Source: Verrucomicrobia subdivision 3 bacterium UBA693
GTDB taxonomy: Bacteria; Verrucomicrobiota; Verrucomicrobiia; Limisphaerales; UBA8199
Direction: 5' to 3'
Assembly (NCBI GenBank): GCA_002298785.1
Contig: DBMR01000068.1
Location: forward strand, 1-17,020
Length of the DNA stretch: 17,020 bases
Shown: piece by piece, positions 7,185 to 14,586 of the stretch
How positions within the stretch are numbered: the first letter of the stretch is position 1
Layout: every line of letters begins with the position of its first letter
Position numbers and translations under genes: made by a program
The notes under the pieces: model-generated
Told to the model about the DNA's origin: nothing
The model's input: only the letters and a program-made list of their open reading frames with translations
Databases searched by the model: none

Positions 7185-7621
7185 CTCCGCGGGCGCGGAT
7201 CGTCTGGATCAACCAGGCCGATCCGCCGGAAATCGTCTGGCACAAAATCGTCGTGAGTGGCCACTCGCATTACCCGGTGTGTGATGGCTCACGTGATAAT
7301 GTCGTCGGGATCCTGTCCCTCAAAGCCATCTATGCCAACCTTGCGGCAGGGATTCCGGTGAACATCCGCGATCTACTGACCGCACCCATGTTCGTTCCCG
7401 GGCTGCAAACAGTAACCAGTCTGCTCGAGACCTTTAAGCGAACCGGTGAACATCTCGCGTTGGTAACCGACGACTCCGGGGGAAACGTCGGGCTGGTGAC
7501 CGCGCTCGACGTAATGGAAACCATCGTGGGCGAGTTTCCCGCGCCAAGAGACCAACACCGAGCCCACCGCAGAAATGGCGCGATGGCTCGCGAATGGTCG
7601 TTGGGTTCACGCTCCAACTGA
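7169..7621 (+). pseudogene. CNNM/CorC-HlyC protein, CBS-domain part after the frameshift (truncated)
   Basis: This is the continuation of the broken CNNM gene. It begins at the conserved VRDIMTPR and includes a pair of CBS domains, which bind adenine nucleotides in this family (HSHYPVCDGSRDNVVGILSLK; then LALVTDDSGGNVGLVTALDVMETIVGE). After EFPAP (near 7545) the frame loses family resemblance. Frame 1 at about 7573-7610 reads WRDGSRMVVGF, like the usual DGSWLVDG start of the C-terminal CorC_HlyC domain, and stops at 7645. This suggests a second frameshift and loss of most of that domain. The GTG at 7169 is probably not a true start. With one clear and one probable lesion, decay is more likely than a single sequencing slip. 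Confidence 0.75.
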
Positions 7622-8039
7622 ACAGTGATACTCATCCCGAGGTCTGATCTGCAGAACCATTCCGAAGCACCAACGCGCTTGTGGCAGCAATCCGCGCGCC
7701 TCGCATTTCGAGACCTCAAGGCGCGTTAATCCATTGACCCTGCTGGCGAATGTACCGGGCAATTCTCGCAAGTATCCACCCGACCGTAAGCCCTCGAAGA
7801 CTCGATCAAGAGAGCAACTCGCGGCGGACGCCTCCGGATTTGGCCTTGGTTCAGTGGCGGCATCGGATTTCGAATAGCATTTTCAGCGGGAACCATCAAG
7901 CCCGACACCCGGATCAAAAGTCGTAAGAGAGCCCTCGATAAGGGCCCCCGAAACGAAGCCCTCGCTTGACACCGCCGTCGAAGCGGGGAAAGGTTCAGAA
8001 CCGAGTTTCACTAATGCTAATTATAACCACCGTCCATTT
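7622..8039. other. 418-base intergenic region before the fusion gene
   Basis: The first ~25 bases carry the probable frame-1 relic of the broken CNNM gene, ending at the TGA at 7645. The remainder shows no convincing gene. Two promoter-like words are present: TTGACACC at 7966-7973 and TATAAC at 8022-8027. They are too far apart (50 bases between) to form one standard promoter. GCTTGAC (7964-7970) is followed by an imperfect inverted copy GTCGAAGC. The promoter of the 8040 gene is presumably here. Confidence 0.5.
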
Positions 8040-10517
8040 ATGTCGCTACGATTAGGTGATATCGCCCCCAACTTCTCCGCCCCCACCACCGAAGGCCCCA
8101 TCGATTTCCACCAATGGCTGGGCAACTCCTGGGGAGTCCTGCTCTCACACCCGGCCGATTACACCCCGGTCTGCACCACCGAACTCGGCACGGTGGCCCG
8201 GGCCAAAGGCGAATTTGAGAGACGCAACGTCAAAGTGATTGCGCTCAGCGTGGACGCTCTGGATTCACACCAGGGCTGGGTCAGGGACATCAACGAAACG
8301 CAGTCGGTCACGATGAATTTCCCCATCGTCGCCGACCCCGACAGGAAGGTCGCCACGACCTACGACATGATCCACCCCAACGCGCACGACACGACCACGG
8401 TGCGGTCGGTCTTTGTCATCGGGCCGGACAAGAAGGTTAAATTGACGTTGAACTACCCGGACGACACCGGCCGCAATTTTAATGAAATCCTGCGAGTAAT
8501 CGATTCGCTGCAGTTGAGCGCCAGTCACCGGGTAGCCACCCCGGCCGACTGGCAGGAAGGACAGGACTGCATTATCTCGCCGTCGGTGCCGGACAACGAC
8601 GCGATCAAGCTGTTCCCCAGAGGGGTCCGGAAGTTGAAACCCTACCTGCGGTACACTCCGCAGCCGGCTATTAATCCAAACAAGGCGCTTTGGGAAAAAG
8701 GTGACTTCACGCGCATCGCAGCCAGCATGCGAGAGAGCGGCCAGGCGCTCGTGCAAAGCTTGGGTATCACCCCGGGACTCAAGGTTCTGGACCTGGGCTG
8801 CGGGGATGGCACCACTGCCCTGCCGGAAGCGCGGTTAGGCGCCGAGGTGCTGGGCGTCGATATCGCCCGTAACCTGGTCGAAGCCGGAAACCAACGCGCC
8901 CGGGCGCAAGGCCTCACGAACTGCCGGTTTCAGGAAGGGGACGCCACCAATCTGCGTGGCCTTAAGGACCAGTCGTTTGACCTGGTGGTGAGTATCTTCG
9001 GAGCCATGTTTGCCCCCAGGCCGTTCGAGGTCGCTCGGGAGATGGTGCGGGTTACCCGGCCCGGTGGCCGGATTATCATGGGGAACTGGATTCCCGGCGA
9101 CCCGACGATGGTGGCACAACTCCTTAAGATCAGTTCTGCCTACGCCCCACCTCCGCCCGCCGGCTTCATTAGCCCAATGACCTGGGGAGTCGAGAGCCAT
9201 GTGATCGAGCGTTTCACCGCCGCCGGAGTGCCGCGGGAGAACATCGCTTTCACCAAGGACACGTATACCTTCAATTTCCGCGGCTCCCCCACCGAGTTTG
9301 TGGCAGCGTTCAGAAAGTATTACGGGCCTACCATGAACGCCTTCGAAGCCGCGGAGAAGAACGGTCGTGCAGTAGAGCTGCAAAGGGAACTTGAGGATTT
9401 ATGCACCCGCGAAAATCGCAGCCCGGACCAGCAGGTGACCTCCATTCCCGCGACCTTCCTGCGCGTCACCGTGACCGTAAAGGGTGCCGAGTCATTGCCG
9501 ACGCCGCCCCCCGCCAAGCCGCCTCACCTGCAACTGATTGAAATGGCCACGGCTCATTGGCAATCCCGCATTATTTACGTCGCGGCGAAGCTCGGGCTGG
9601 CGGACCTGCTCGCCGCCGGACCGAAAACCGCCGATCAACTGGCCGGCCCCAGCGGGACGCACGCTCCAACGCTGTACCGTTTCATGCGGGCCCTGGGCCA
9701 CTTCGGCCTGATGACCGAGGATGACAGTCGTCGCTTCACGTTGACTCCGCTGGGGGAAGCCCTGAAGCGGAACGCGCCCGGCTCCGCGTATGCCGGGGTG
9801 CTCACCATGGCGGGCGAATGGTGCTCCAACTGTTTCGCGGAGTTGCTCTATTCGGTTCAAACCGGCAAAACCGCGTTCGAAAAGAGCATGGGCATGCCGG
9901 TTTTCGATTGGCTGGGTCAACACCAGGAGGAGGCGTCGCTGTTCAGCGAGACGATGGGATGCTTGAACGGCGGCCAACAAGCGGCGGTCGCAGCGGCCTA
10001 TGACTTTTCCCAGATGAAGACCATCGTAGACATCGGCGGAGCCACGGGAAACCTGTTGGCCGCGGTGCTCAGTCGTACGCCCGGACCACGCGGGATCCTC
10101 TATGATCTTCCCCATGTTCTGCGCGATGCCCCGGCCTTCCTGAAGTCGCATGGTCTCACTGAACGAGTGACGCTGGCACCCGGGAGCTTCTTCGAAAGCG
10201 TTCCCGCCGGCGGCGATGCCTACCTGCTCTCGCACATCATCCATGATTGGAGTGAAGCGCAATGCCTCACCATTCTGCGCCACTGCCGCCGCGCGATGAC
10301 CTCTGCCAGCCGATTGCTGCTCCTCGAGATGGTTTTGCCCGCCGGCAATGCCCCACATCCCGGCAAAGTGCTCGACATGATGATGCTCGTGGGGCCAGGC
10401 GGACAGGAACGGACCGAACAGGAATACGCCAAACTGTTGGAGCAGGCAGGATTTCACCTGACGCGCGTCGTGCCCACGGAATCAGCGGTGAGCATCGTCG
10501 AGGCGGTGCCCGTGTAG
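8040..10517 (+). CDS. Triple-domain fusion: 1-Cys peroxiredoxin + SAM methyltransferase + O-methyltransferase
   Basis: One uninterrupted 825-residue frame joins three complete enzymes. Residues 1-209 are a Prx6-type 1-Cys peroxiredoxin: peroxidatic Cys45 in DYTPVCTTELG, Arg122 in TVRSVFVIGP, and the C-terminal family ending LFPRGV...YLRYTPQP. Residues ~212-482 are a class I methyltransferase with SAM-binding motif VLDLGCGDGTT (249-259), the acidic GVDIA (272-276) and VTRPGGRIIMGNW (338-350). A Pro-rich hinge (about 485-496) leads to a third module, 497-825, like acetylserotonin/COMT-type O-methyltransferases: an N-terminal dimerisation/winged-helix part (IIYVAAKLGLADLL), VDIGGATGNLL (663-673) and HIIHDW (732-737) containing the expected catalytic His735. 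The peroxiredoxin should reduce peroxides; the methyl acceptors are unknown. It is monocistronic in context, with no sign of transfer from neighbours. Confidence 0.92.
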   Translation: MSLRLGDIAPNFSAPTTEGPIDFHQWLGNSWGVLLSHPADYTPVCTTELGTVARAKGEFERRNVKVIALSVDALDSHQGWVRDINETQSVTMNFPIVADPDRKVATTYDMIHPNAHDTTTVRSVFVIGPDKKVKLTLNYPDDTGRNFNEILRVIDSLQLSASHRVATPADWQEGQDCIISPSVPDNDAIKLFPRGVRKLKPYLRYTPQPAINPNKALWEKGDFTRIAASMRESGQALVQSLGITPGLKVLDLGCGDGTTALPEARLGAEVLGVDIARNLVEAGNQRARAQGLTNCRFQEGDATNLRGLKDQSFDLVVSIFGAMFAPRPFEVAREMVRVTRPGGRIIMGNWIPGDPTMVAQLLKISSAYAPPPPAGFISPMTWGVESHVIERFTAAGVPRENIAFTKDTYTFNFRGSPTEFVAAFRKYYGPTMNAFEAAEKNGRAVELQRELEDLCTRENRSPDQQVTSIPATFLRVTVTVKGAESLPTPPPAKPPHLQLIEMATAHWQSRIIYVAAKLGLADLLAAGPKTADQLAGPSGTHAPTLYRFMRALGHFGLMTEDDSRRFTLTPLGEALKRNAPGSAYAGVLTMAGEWCSNCFAELLYSVQTGKTAFEKSMGMPVFDWLGQHQEEASLFSETMGCLNGGQQAAVAAAYDFSQMKTIVDIGGATGNLLAAVLSRTPGPRGILYDLPHVLRDAPAFLKSHGLTERVTLAPGSFFESVPAGGDAYLLSHIIHDWSEAQCLTILRHCRRAMTSASRLLLLEMVLPAGNAPHPGKVLDMMMLVGPGGQERTEQEYAKLLEQAGFHLTRVVPTESAVSIVEAVPV

Positions 10518-10519
10518 CC

Positions 10520-10540
10520 GCCGGGGGAATTAGCCCCGGC
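10520..10540. terminator. Hairpin between convergent genes, terminator candidate
   Basis: GCCGGGG (10520-10526) and CCCCGGC (10534-10540) pair perfectly around a 7-base loop, directly after the stop codon of the fusion gene. No T-run follows on either strand. A second perfect palindrome, ACCGGCGCCGGT (10558-10569), lies next to it and reaches the stop codon of the convergent oxidoreductase gene. Together they could stop transcription from both sides. Confidence 0.5.
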
Positions 10541-10568
10541 AAACAAGTTGGCAAATCACCGGCGCCGG

Positions 10569-11948
10569 TCAGGCGAGCTGCCACGGCGCCCGGTAAGGCC
10601 GCGTCAGTAGCTGGGCCGCATCCGGGTCACCCACGATTTGCTCGGCCTTCACATCCCATTGAAGCTTGCGCCCGGTCATCATGGAAATGAGACTGAGATG
10701 ACCGGGAATCGCAGAGTGATGAGCCGTCTCGACGGGGGTAATGGTCGGCTTTCGCGATTTGACGCACTCCAGGAAGTTGCGCCAATGATTTGTGGAGCGG
10801 TAAAGTTTCACCTTCCGCAACTCTTCCGGCAACTGCAGCTTCTTGCTCTTCCAACGCGGATCTGAACAGTCGAAATTACCGCGATCCACCCACACCCAGC
10901 CTTCGGAACCGATCCATTTGCAGCCCATTTTGATGTCCGGATAGCTCTCAGTGCCAGTGCCGGCGAGGGTCATCTGCACATCGTTAGGGTAACCCGTGAC
11001 CCGCCCCAGGTATTTGGCCGAGACCCGGTATTTAGGGCACGTGTTCCAGATGGCATGGGGAGGCGGAAATTCAGCGTGCTCGACCTCGACCTCGCTGGGA
11101 CCGGTATCATCGAATCCCAATCCCCAGTGCGCGATGTCGCCATGGTGCCCGATCCAATCCATGAGCTGCCCTCCGCCCGTATTATAATTCCAACGCCAGT
11201 TCCCATGCACCCGGCATTTGACATAGGGCATCAGCTCGGCCGGACCAATCCAGAAGTTGTAATCCAACTCCGGCGGTGGGGGTGTGCAGGTGTTTTCGTT
11301 CGCCAGCCCGCCGAAACCCGGATGACCAGAATTCTGCCCACCGGGCAAGCCTACTTCCACCTTGGTGACATTGCCGATCAGACCATTCCGAACGATCTCG
11401 CAGGCATACCAGAAGTTGTCGTTCGAACGCTGCCAGGAACCAGTTTGCCAGATACGTTTGTTTTGCTGCACGGCACGCACGATGGCCTGTTGCTCGCCGA
11501 TCGTTCGCGCCAGCGGCTTTTCGCCGTAAATATCCTTGCCCTGCCGGGCCGCCTCCGTCGCCACCAACGCGTGCCAGTGGTCCGGAACGGCGATCATCAC
11601 AGCATCAATGTCCTTCCGCACCATCAACTCGCGATAATCATGGTAGCCCTTGCAGTCCTCGTTGTCGTAATGCGCATTGATGATTTTGACCGCGCGGTTC
11701 AAATGACCCTTGTCTACGTCACAAGCCGCGACCATCTGGCAGGAACGATCTTTCATCAGCTCGTCCGTATTCCACGGCCCTTGGCCGCCAAAACCAATAG
11801 CACCCATCACGACCCGCTCGGACGGCGCCGTTTGGCCATCCCGCCCCAGTACGCTGGCAGGAACAATCAGCGGCACCGCCACCGCAGCGCCCGTGGAGGT
11901 CAGAAATTGACGACGCGAAACTTTCGCTCCATCACCTGTGGTTTTCAT
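10569..11948 (-). CDS. Tat-exported Gfo/Idh/MocA family oxidoreductase (second copy)
   Basis: A 459-residue NAD(P)-dependent oxidoreductase with a twin-arginine signal (SRRQFLTSTG at residues 10-19, followed by a hydrophobic stretch ending near VLG). The Rossmann fold contains GAIGFGGQG; further on are VPDHWHALV and EKP, which holds the catalytic Lys. The C-terminal domain has the active-site block LMDWIGHHGDIAHWGLGFD. The C-terminus LLTRPYRAPWQ closely resembles LLARPYRSPWR at the end of the first oxidoreductase in this window, so both belong to the same Tat-exported group. The frame is open to a TTG at 11990, but ATG 11948 gives a standard Tat signal and is preferred. It diverges from the fructan operon and converges on the fusion gene. 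The substrate is unknown; a role in sugar modification is inferred from family and neighbours. Confidence 0.93.
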   Translation of the reverse strand: MKTTGDGAKVSRRQFLTSTGAAVAVPLIVPASVLGRDGQTAPSERVVMGAIGFGGQGPWNTDELMKDRSCQMVAACDVDKGHLNRAVKIINAHYDNEDCKGYHDYRELMVRKDIDAVMIAVPDHWHALVATEAARQGKDIYGEKPLARTIGEQQAIVRAVQQNKRIWQTGSWQRSNDNFWYACEIVRNGLIGNVTKVEVGLPGGQNSGHPGFGGLANENTCTPPPPELDYNFWIGPAELMPYVKCRVHGNWRWNYNTGGGQLMDWIGHHGDIAHWGLGFDDTGPSEVEVEHAEFPPPHAIWNTCPKYRVSAKYLGRVTGYPNDVQMTLAGTGTESYPDIKMGCKWIGSEGWVWVDRGNFDCSDPRWKSKKLQLPEELRKVKLYRSTNHWRNFLECVKSRKPTITPVETAHHSAIPGHLSLISMMTGRKLQWDVKAEQIVGDPDAAQLLTRPYRAPWQLA

Positions 11949-12050
11949 AGAGACTATGACCGCACGATGCGTCAAAATATTCAATAACAAACGTGCGCGT
12001 GCACCGGCCGGGAAATTTGTTTCTCCACTTTGCCGGGCGGGATGTGCTGG

Positions 12051-12094
12051 CCGGCGTCAACAATCAGCGCTGGGCAGCGTCAGACGGACGCCGG
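12051..12094. repeat. Inverted repeat with internal palindrome
   Basis: CCGGCGTC (12051-12058) is the exact reverse complement of GACGCCGG (12087-12094). Between them lies the perfect palindrome CAGCGCTG (12065-12072), which can also pair with the nearby CAGCG at 12075-12079. It could be an operator, an RNA structure or a small cruciform. Its function is not evident. Confidence 0.4.
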
Positions 12095-12268
12095 AATCGA
12101 TGGCTCTGCAATGTGCTGAAGCATGGTGCAAACGGCGGTCACAGCAATGTCCCGGCAAAATGTTTGATGCGAAAGCGCAATTTTCTGTTGGCACCTCGCA
12201 AGCTGTCGCGTTTACATTTTGGACTATCATCGTGACCTACAACGCCTTGTCCCAGCAACCGAGCTGTA

Positions 12269-12306
12269 AGGGTGTCGTTGACACCCTCGCCCAGCGCGGC
12301 GGCAAT
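12269..12306 (+). promoter_or_regulatory. Palindromic operator overlapping a -35 box, fructan operon
   Basis: AGGGTGTC (12269-12276) and GACACCCT (12280-12287) are perfect 8-bp inverted arms around GTT. Embedded in the right half is a perfect -35 hexamer, TTGACA (12278-12283). Exactly 17 bases later is GGCAAT (12301-12306), a weak -10. It lies about 100 bases before the GH32 ATG at 12387. A repressor bound here would block RNA polymerase, so the arrangement fits sugar-induced derepression. The regulator is not identified. Confidence 0.5.
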
Positions 12307-12386
12307 GGCACCTTCGATTCACTTGAAGTAAACCGGCTGTGGTCCATCTGGACCGGAACGAGCACTTAGATGACGATAAGCCAGCT

Positions 12387-14549
12387 ATGAAAATCCCAGG
12401 AAAAAAGTTACTATCAGTCCTCATCGCCATCAAATTCGGCGCCCTCGCCGGATTCAGCCAAAACGCGGATCTCGTGATCCAGGATTTCGAAGGGGCCGAC
12501 TATGGCTCCTGGACGGTTTCCGGTTCGGCATTTGGCAAAGGACCGGCGCATGGGACGCTGCCCGGTCAGATGCCGGTGGACGGATTCCAGGGCCAGGGGC
12601 TGGTCAATTCGTTCGACGGCGGGGACGCGACGATCGGCAAACTCACCTCCCCGCCCTTTAAAATTGAACGAAAGTATATCCAGTTCCTGATCGGCGGAGG
12701 CGGTTGGGAGGGCAAGACCTGCATGAACCTGCTCCTGAACGGAAAGGTTGTCCGTACGGCAACCGGTCCCAACGTCGATTCCGGCGGCAGTGAGCGTTTG
12801 GGGCCGGCTCAATGGGATGTCTCGGAATTCGTCGGCAAGGAAGCGGTTCTGGAAATCGTGGACGACGCGACCGGCGGCTGGGGCCACATCAACATTGACC
12901 GCATCGTTCAAAGTGATACGCGTGGCCCGGCGCCGATCCGCCTGCAAAATGTCACGCGAAACCTCCTGATCAATCAGCCTCTCCTCAATTTTCCGGTCAA
13001 AAATGGCGCGCCGCGAAAGCGGGTTACGTTGCTCGATTCAGGCCGCGAATTGCATGCTTTTGACATTGAATTGGCGGATGCCACGCCTGATTGGTGGGCG
13101 TTCTTTGACGCAGCTCCATTCAAAGGCAAAACGATCACCGTGCAGGTGAACCAATTGGGCGAAGATTCCCAGGGGCTCAGCATGATCGATCAGACCCGCG
13201 AAATCAAAGGGGCTAAAGAATTGTACCGCGAAGCACTGCGACCACAGTTTCATTTCACCTCACGTCGCGGCTGGCTGAATGACCCCAACGGCCTGGTTTA
13301 TTTCCAGGGAGAATACCATCTATTCTATCAGCACAATCCGTACGGCTGGAATTGGGGCAACATGCATTGGGGCCACGCCGTGAGCAAAGATTTGCTGCAT
13401 TGGCAGGAATTGCCCATCGCCCTTTATCCGGATCAACACGGCACCATGTTCTCCGGTTCGGCCTTCGTAGATTGGAAAAATACCGGAGGCTTTCAATCCG
13501 GCAAGGAGCCGGCGCTCGTAGCGATGTTCACCGCGGCCGGCAAGCCGTTCACTCAAGGACTGGCCTACAGTAATGATCGGGGACGTTCCTGGACAAAGTA
13601 TGCCGGCAATCCGGTGCTCGGCCATATCGTCGCTGAAAACCGCGATCCCAAGGTGGTCTGGTACGCTCCTGAAAATAAATGGGTGATTTCCCTCTACCTC
13701 GACCATAACGATTTTGCCATCTTCGGTTCCACCGACCTGAAGCGCTGGGAGAAATTGAGCGACTTCAAACTGGAAGGCGACGCCGAGTGCCCGAATTTCT
13801 TTAACCTGCCCCTGGATGGAAACACGAACCACCAGCGCTGGATCTTCTTCGGAGCCAGCGGCGTCTATTCGGTCGGCAACTTTGACGGACGGGAGTTCAA
13901 GACCGAATCCAAACCGCAACGGCTCCACCGCGGCAACTGTTGGTATGCGGCCCAGGTTTATTCGGACATCCCCGCCCGCGACGGCCGCTGCATCCTGGTG
14001 CCTTGGGGCAGGCTCCCCGACGGAGAAATCTTCCGCGGCGAAACTTTTAACCAAATGATGGGATTGCCCGTCGAACTGACCTTACATTCCATGGGGCCGA
14101 ATGAGGCGACGATCCGGGTGCAACCGATTCGGGAACTGAACGCCCTGCGCAAACGTACCCACACCATCAAACCTCAGCGGCTGTCAGCAGAGACAAATCC
14201 ACTCGCCGAGATCAAAGGCGGGTTATTCGAGATCGAAACCGTGCTGAAGGTCGGAACCTCGGATGAAGTCAATTTTGATCTTCGAGGCGTTCCTGTGGTT
14301 TATAGCGCGGCGAGTCAAAAGCTCTCCTGCCTGGGACAACAATCAACCGTGGTGCCAAAGGATGGGAAGATATCGCTCCGCATCTTCGTCGACAATTGCG
14401 CGGTGGACATTTTCGGTGACGATGGCCTACTTTACATGCCCACGGCCTCCAGGATGTCTTCGGAGAACCATACCTTGAAGATTTCCTGCAGCAAGGGATC
14501 CGCCGAGATCGAGTCCTTAAAGGTACATGAATTGAAGTCGACCTGGTAA
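12387..14549 (+). CDS. Secreted GH32 beta-fructosidase (levanase/inulinase/invertase type)
   Basis: A 720-residue glycoside hydrolase of family 32, which hydrolyses beta-fructosyl links in sucrose, levan or inulin. A signal peptide (KKLLSVLIAIKFGALAGFSQNA) directs export. Residues ~28-275 form an extra N-terminal beta-rich module, probably carbohydrate-binding. The five-bladed propeller begins at FTSRRGWLNDPNG, with nucleophile Asp299. It continues through the stabilising RDP (419-421) and the acid/base Glu467 in AECPNFF. A C-terminal beta-sandwich follows (about 575-720, with LRIFVDNCAVDIFGDDG). All three catalytic residues are present. ATG 12387 is chosen because it starts the signal peptide; an upstream in-frame ATG at 12339 would add 16 hydrophilic residues. 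It is the first gene of an operon with the sugar porter and kinase. Confidence 0.95.
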   Translation: MKIPGKKLLSVLIAIKFGALAGFSQNADLVIQDFEGADYGSWTVSGSAFGKGPAHGTLPGQMPVDGFQGQGLVNSFDGGDATIGKLTSPPFKIERKYIQFLIGGGGWEGKTCMNLLLNGKVVRTATGPNVDSGGSERLGPAQWDVSEFVGKEAVLEIVDDATGGWGHINIDRIVQSDTRGPAPIRLQNVTRNLLINQPLLNFPVKNGAPRKRVTLLDSGRELHAFDIELADATPDWWAFFDAAPFKGKTITVQVNQLGEDSQGLSMIDQTREIKGAKELYREALRPQFHFTSRRGWLNDPNGLVYFQGEYHLFYQHNPYGWNWGNMHWGHAVSKDLLHWQELPIALYPDQHGTMFSGSAFVDWKNTGGFQSGKEPALVAMFTAAGKPFTQGLAYSNDRGRSWTKYAGNPVLGHIVAENRDPKVVWYAPENKWVISLYLDHNDFAIFGSTDLKRWEKLSDFKLEGDAECPNFFNLPLDGNTNHQRWIFFGASGVYSVGNFDGREFKTESKPQRLHRGNCWYAAQVYSDIPARDGRCILVPWGRLPDGEIFRGETFNQMMGLPVELTLHSMGPNEATIRVQPIRELNALRKRTHTIKPQRLSAETNPLAEIKGGLFEIETVLKVGTSDEVNFDLRGVPVVYSAASQKLSCLGQQSTVVPKDGKISLRIFVDNCAVDIFGDDGLLYMPTASRMSSENHTLKISCSKGSAEIESLKVHELKSTW

Positions 14550-14586
14550 TTTTACCGGCAATCAGACGGCAGACCGAAAGCACGCT

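Larger units (their letters stand above)
11949..12386. other. 438-base divergent intergenic region (oxidoreductase / fructan operon)
   Basis: It lies between divergent genes and holds the regulatory signals listed separately: a nested inverted repeat at 12051-12094 and the palindromic operator/promoter at 12269-12306. An open frame crosses most of it on the plus strand (11938-12369), but its translation shows no family features and it overlaps the oxidoreductase start. I do not call a gene here. Confidence 0.6.

Noticed and set aside
7726..7917. A 63-codon minus-strand open frame in the gap before the fusion gene
   Set aside because: Short, with no motif, no ribosome binding site and no matching context.
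9492..10457. A 321-codon minus-strand open frame inside the fusion gene
   Set aside because: It is opposite the O-methyltransferase module, whose motifs are intact, and the translation shows no recognisable domain.
3474..10569. Shared palindrome CCGGCGCCGG in two convergent gaps (3475-3484 and 10559-10568) as a repeat family
   Set aside because: Ten bases of pure GC can recur by chance in GC-rich DNA, and the flanks do not match.
11055..11987. A 310-codon plus-strand open frame
   Set aside because: It lies entirely antisense to the well-supported Gfo/Idh/MocA gene and its translation is rich in His, Arg and Pro without family motifs. It is a mirror frame of GC-rich coding DNA.
11938..12369. 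A 143-codon plus-strand open frame in the divergent gap
   Set aside because: It starts inside the oxidoreductase gene, runs over the operator and promoter, lacks a ribosome binding site and resembles no family. It may be chance, though it cannot be fully excluded.
13320..14054. A 244-codon minus-strand open frame inside the GH32 gene
   Set aside because: The plus strand encodes all GH32 catalytic motifs here; the antisense translation has none of any family.
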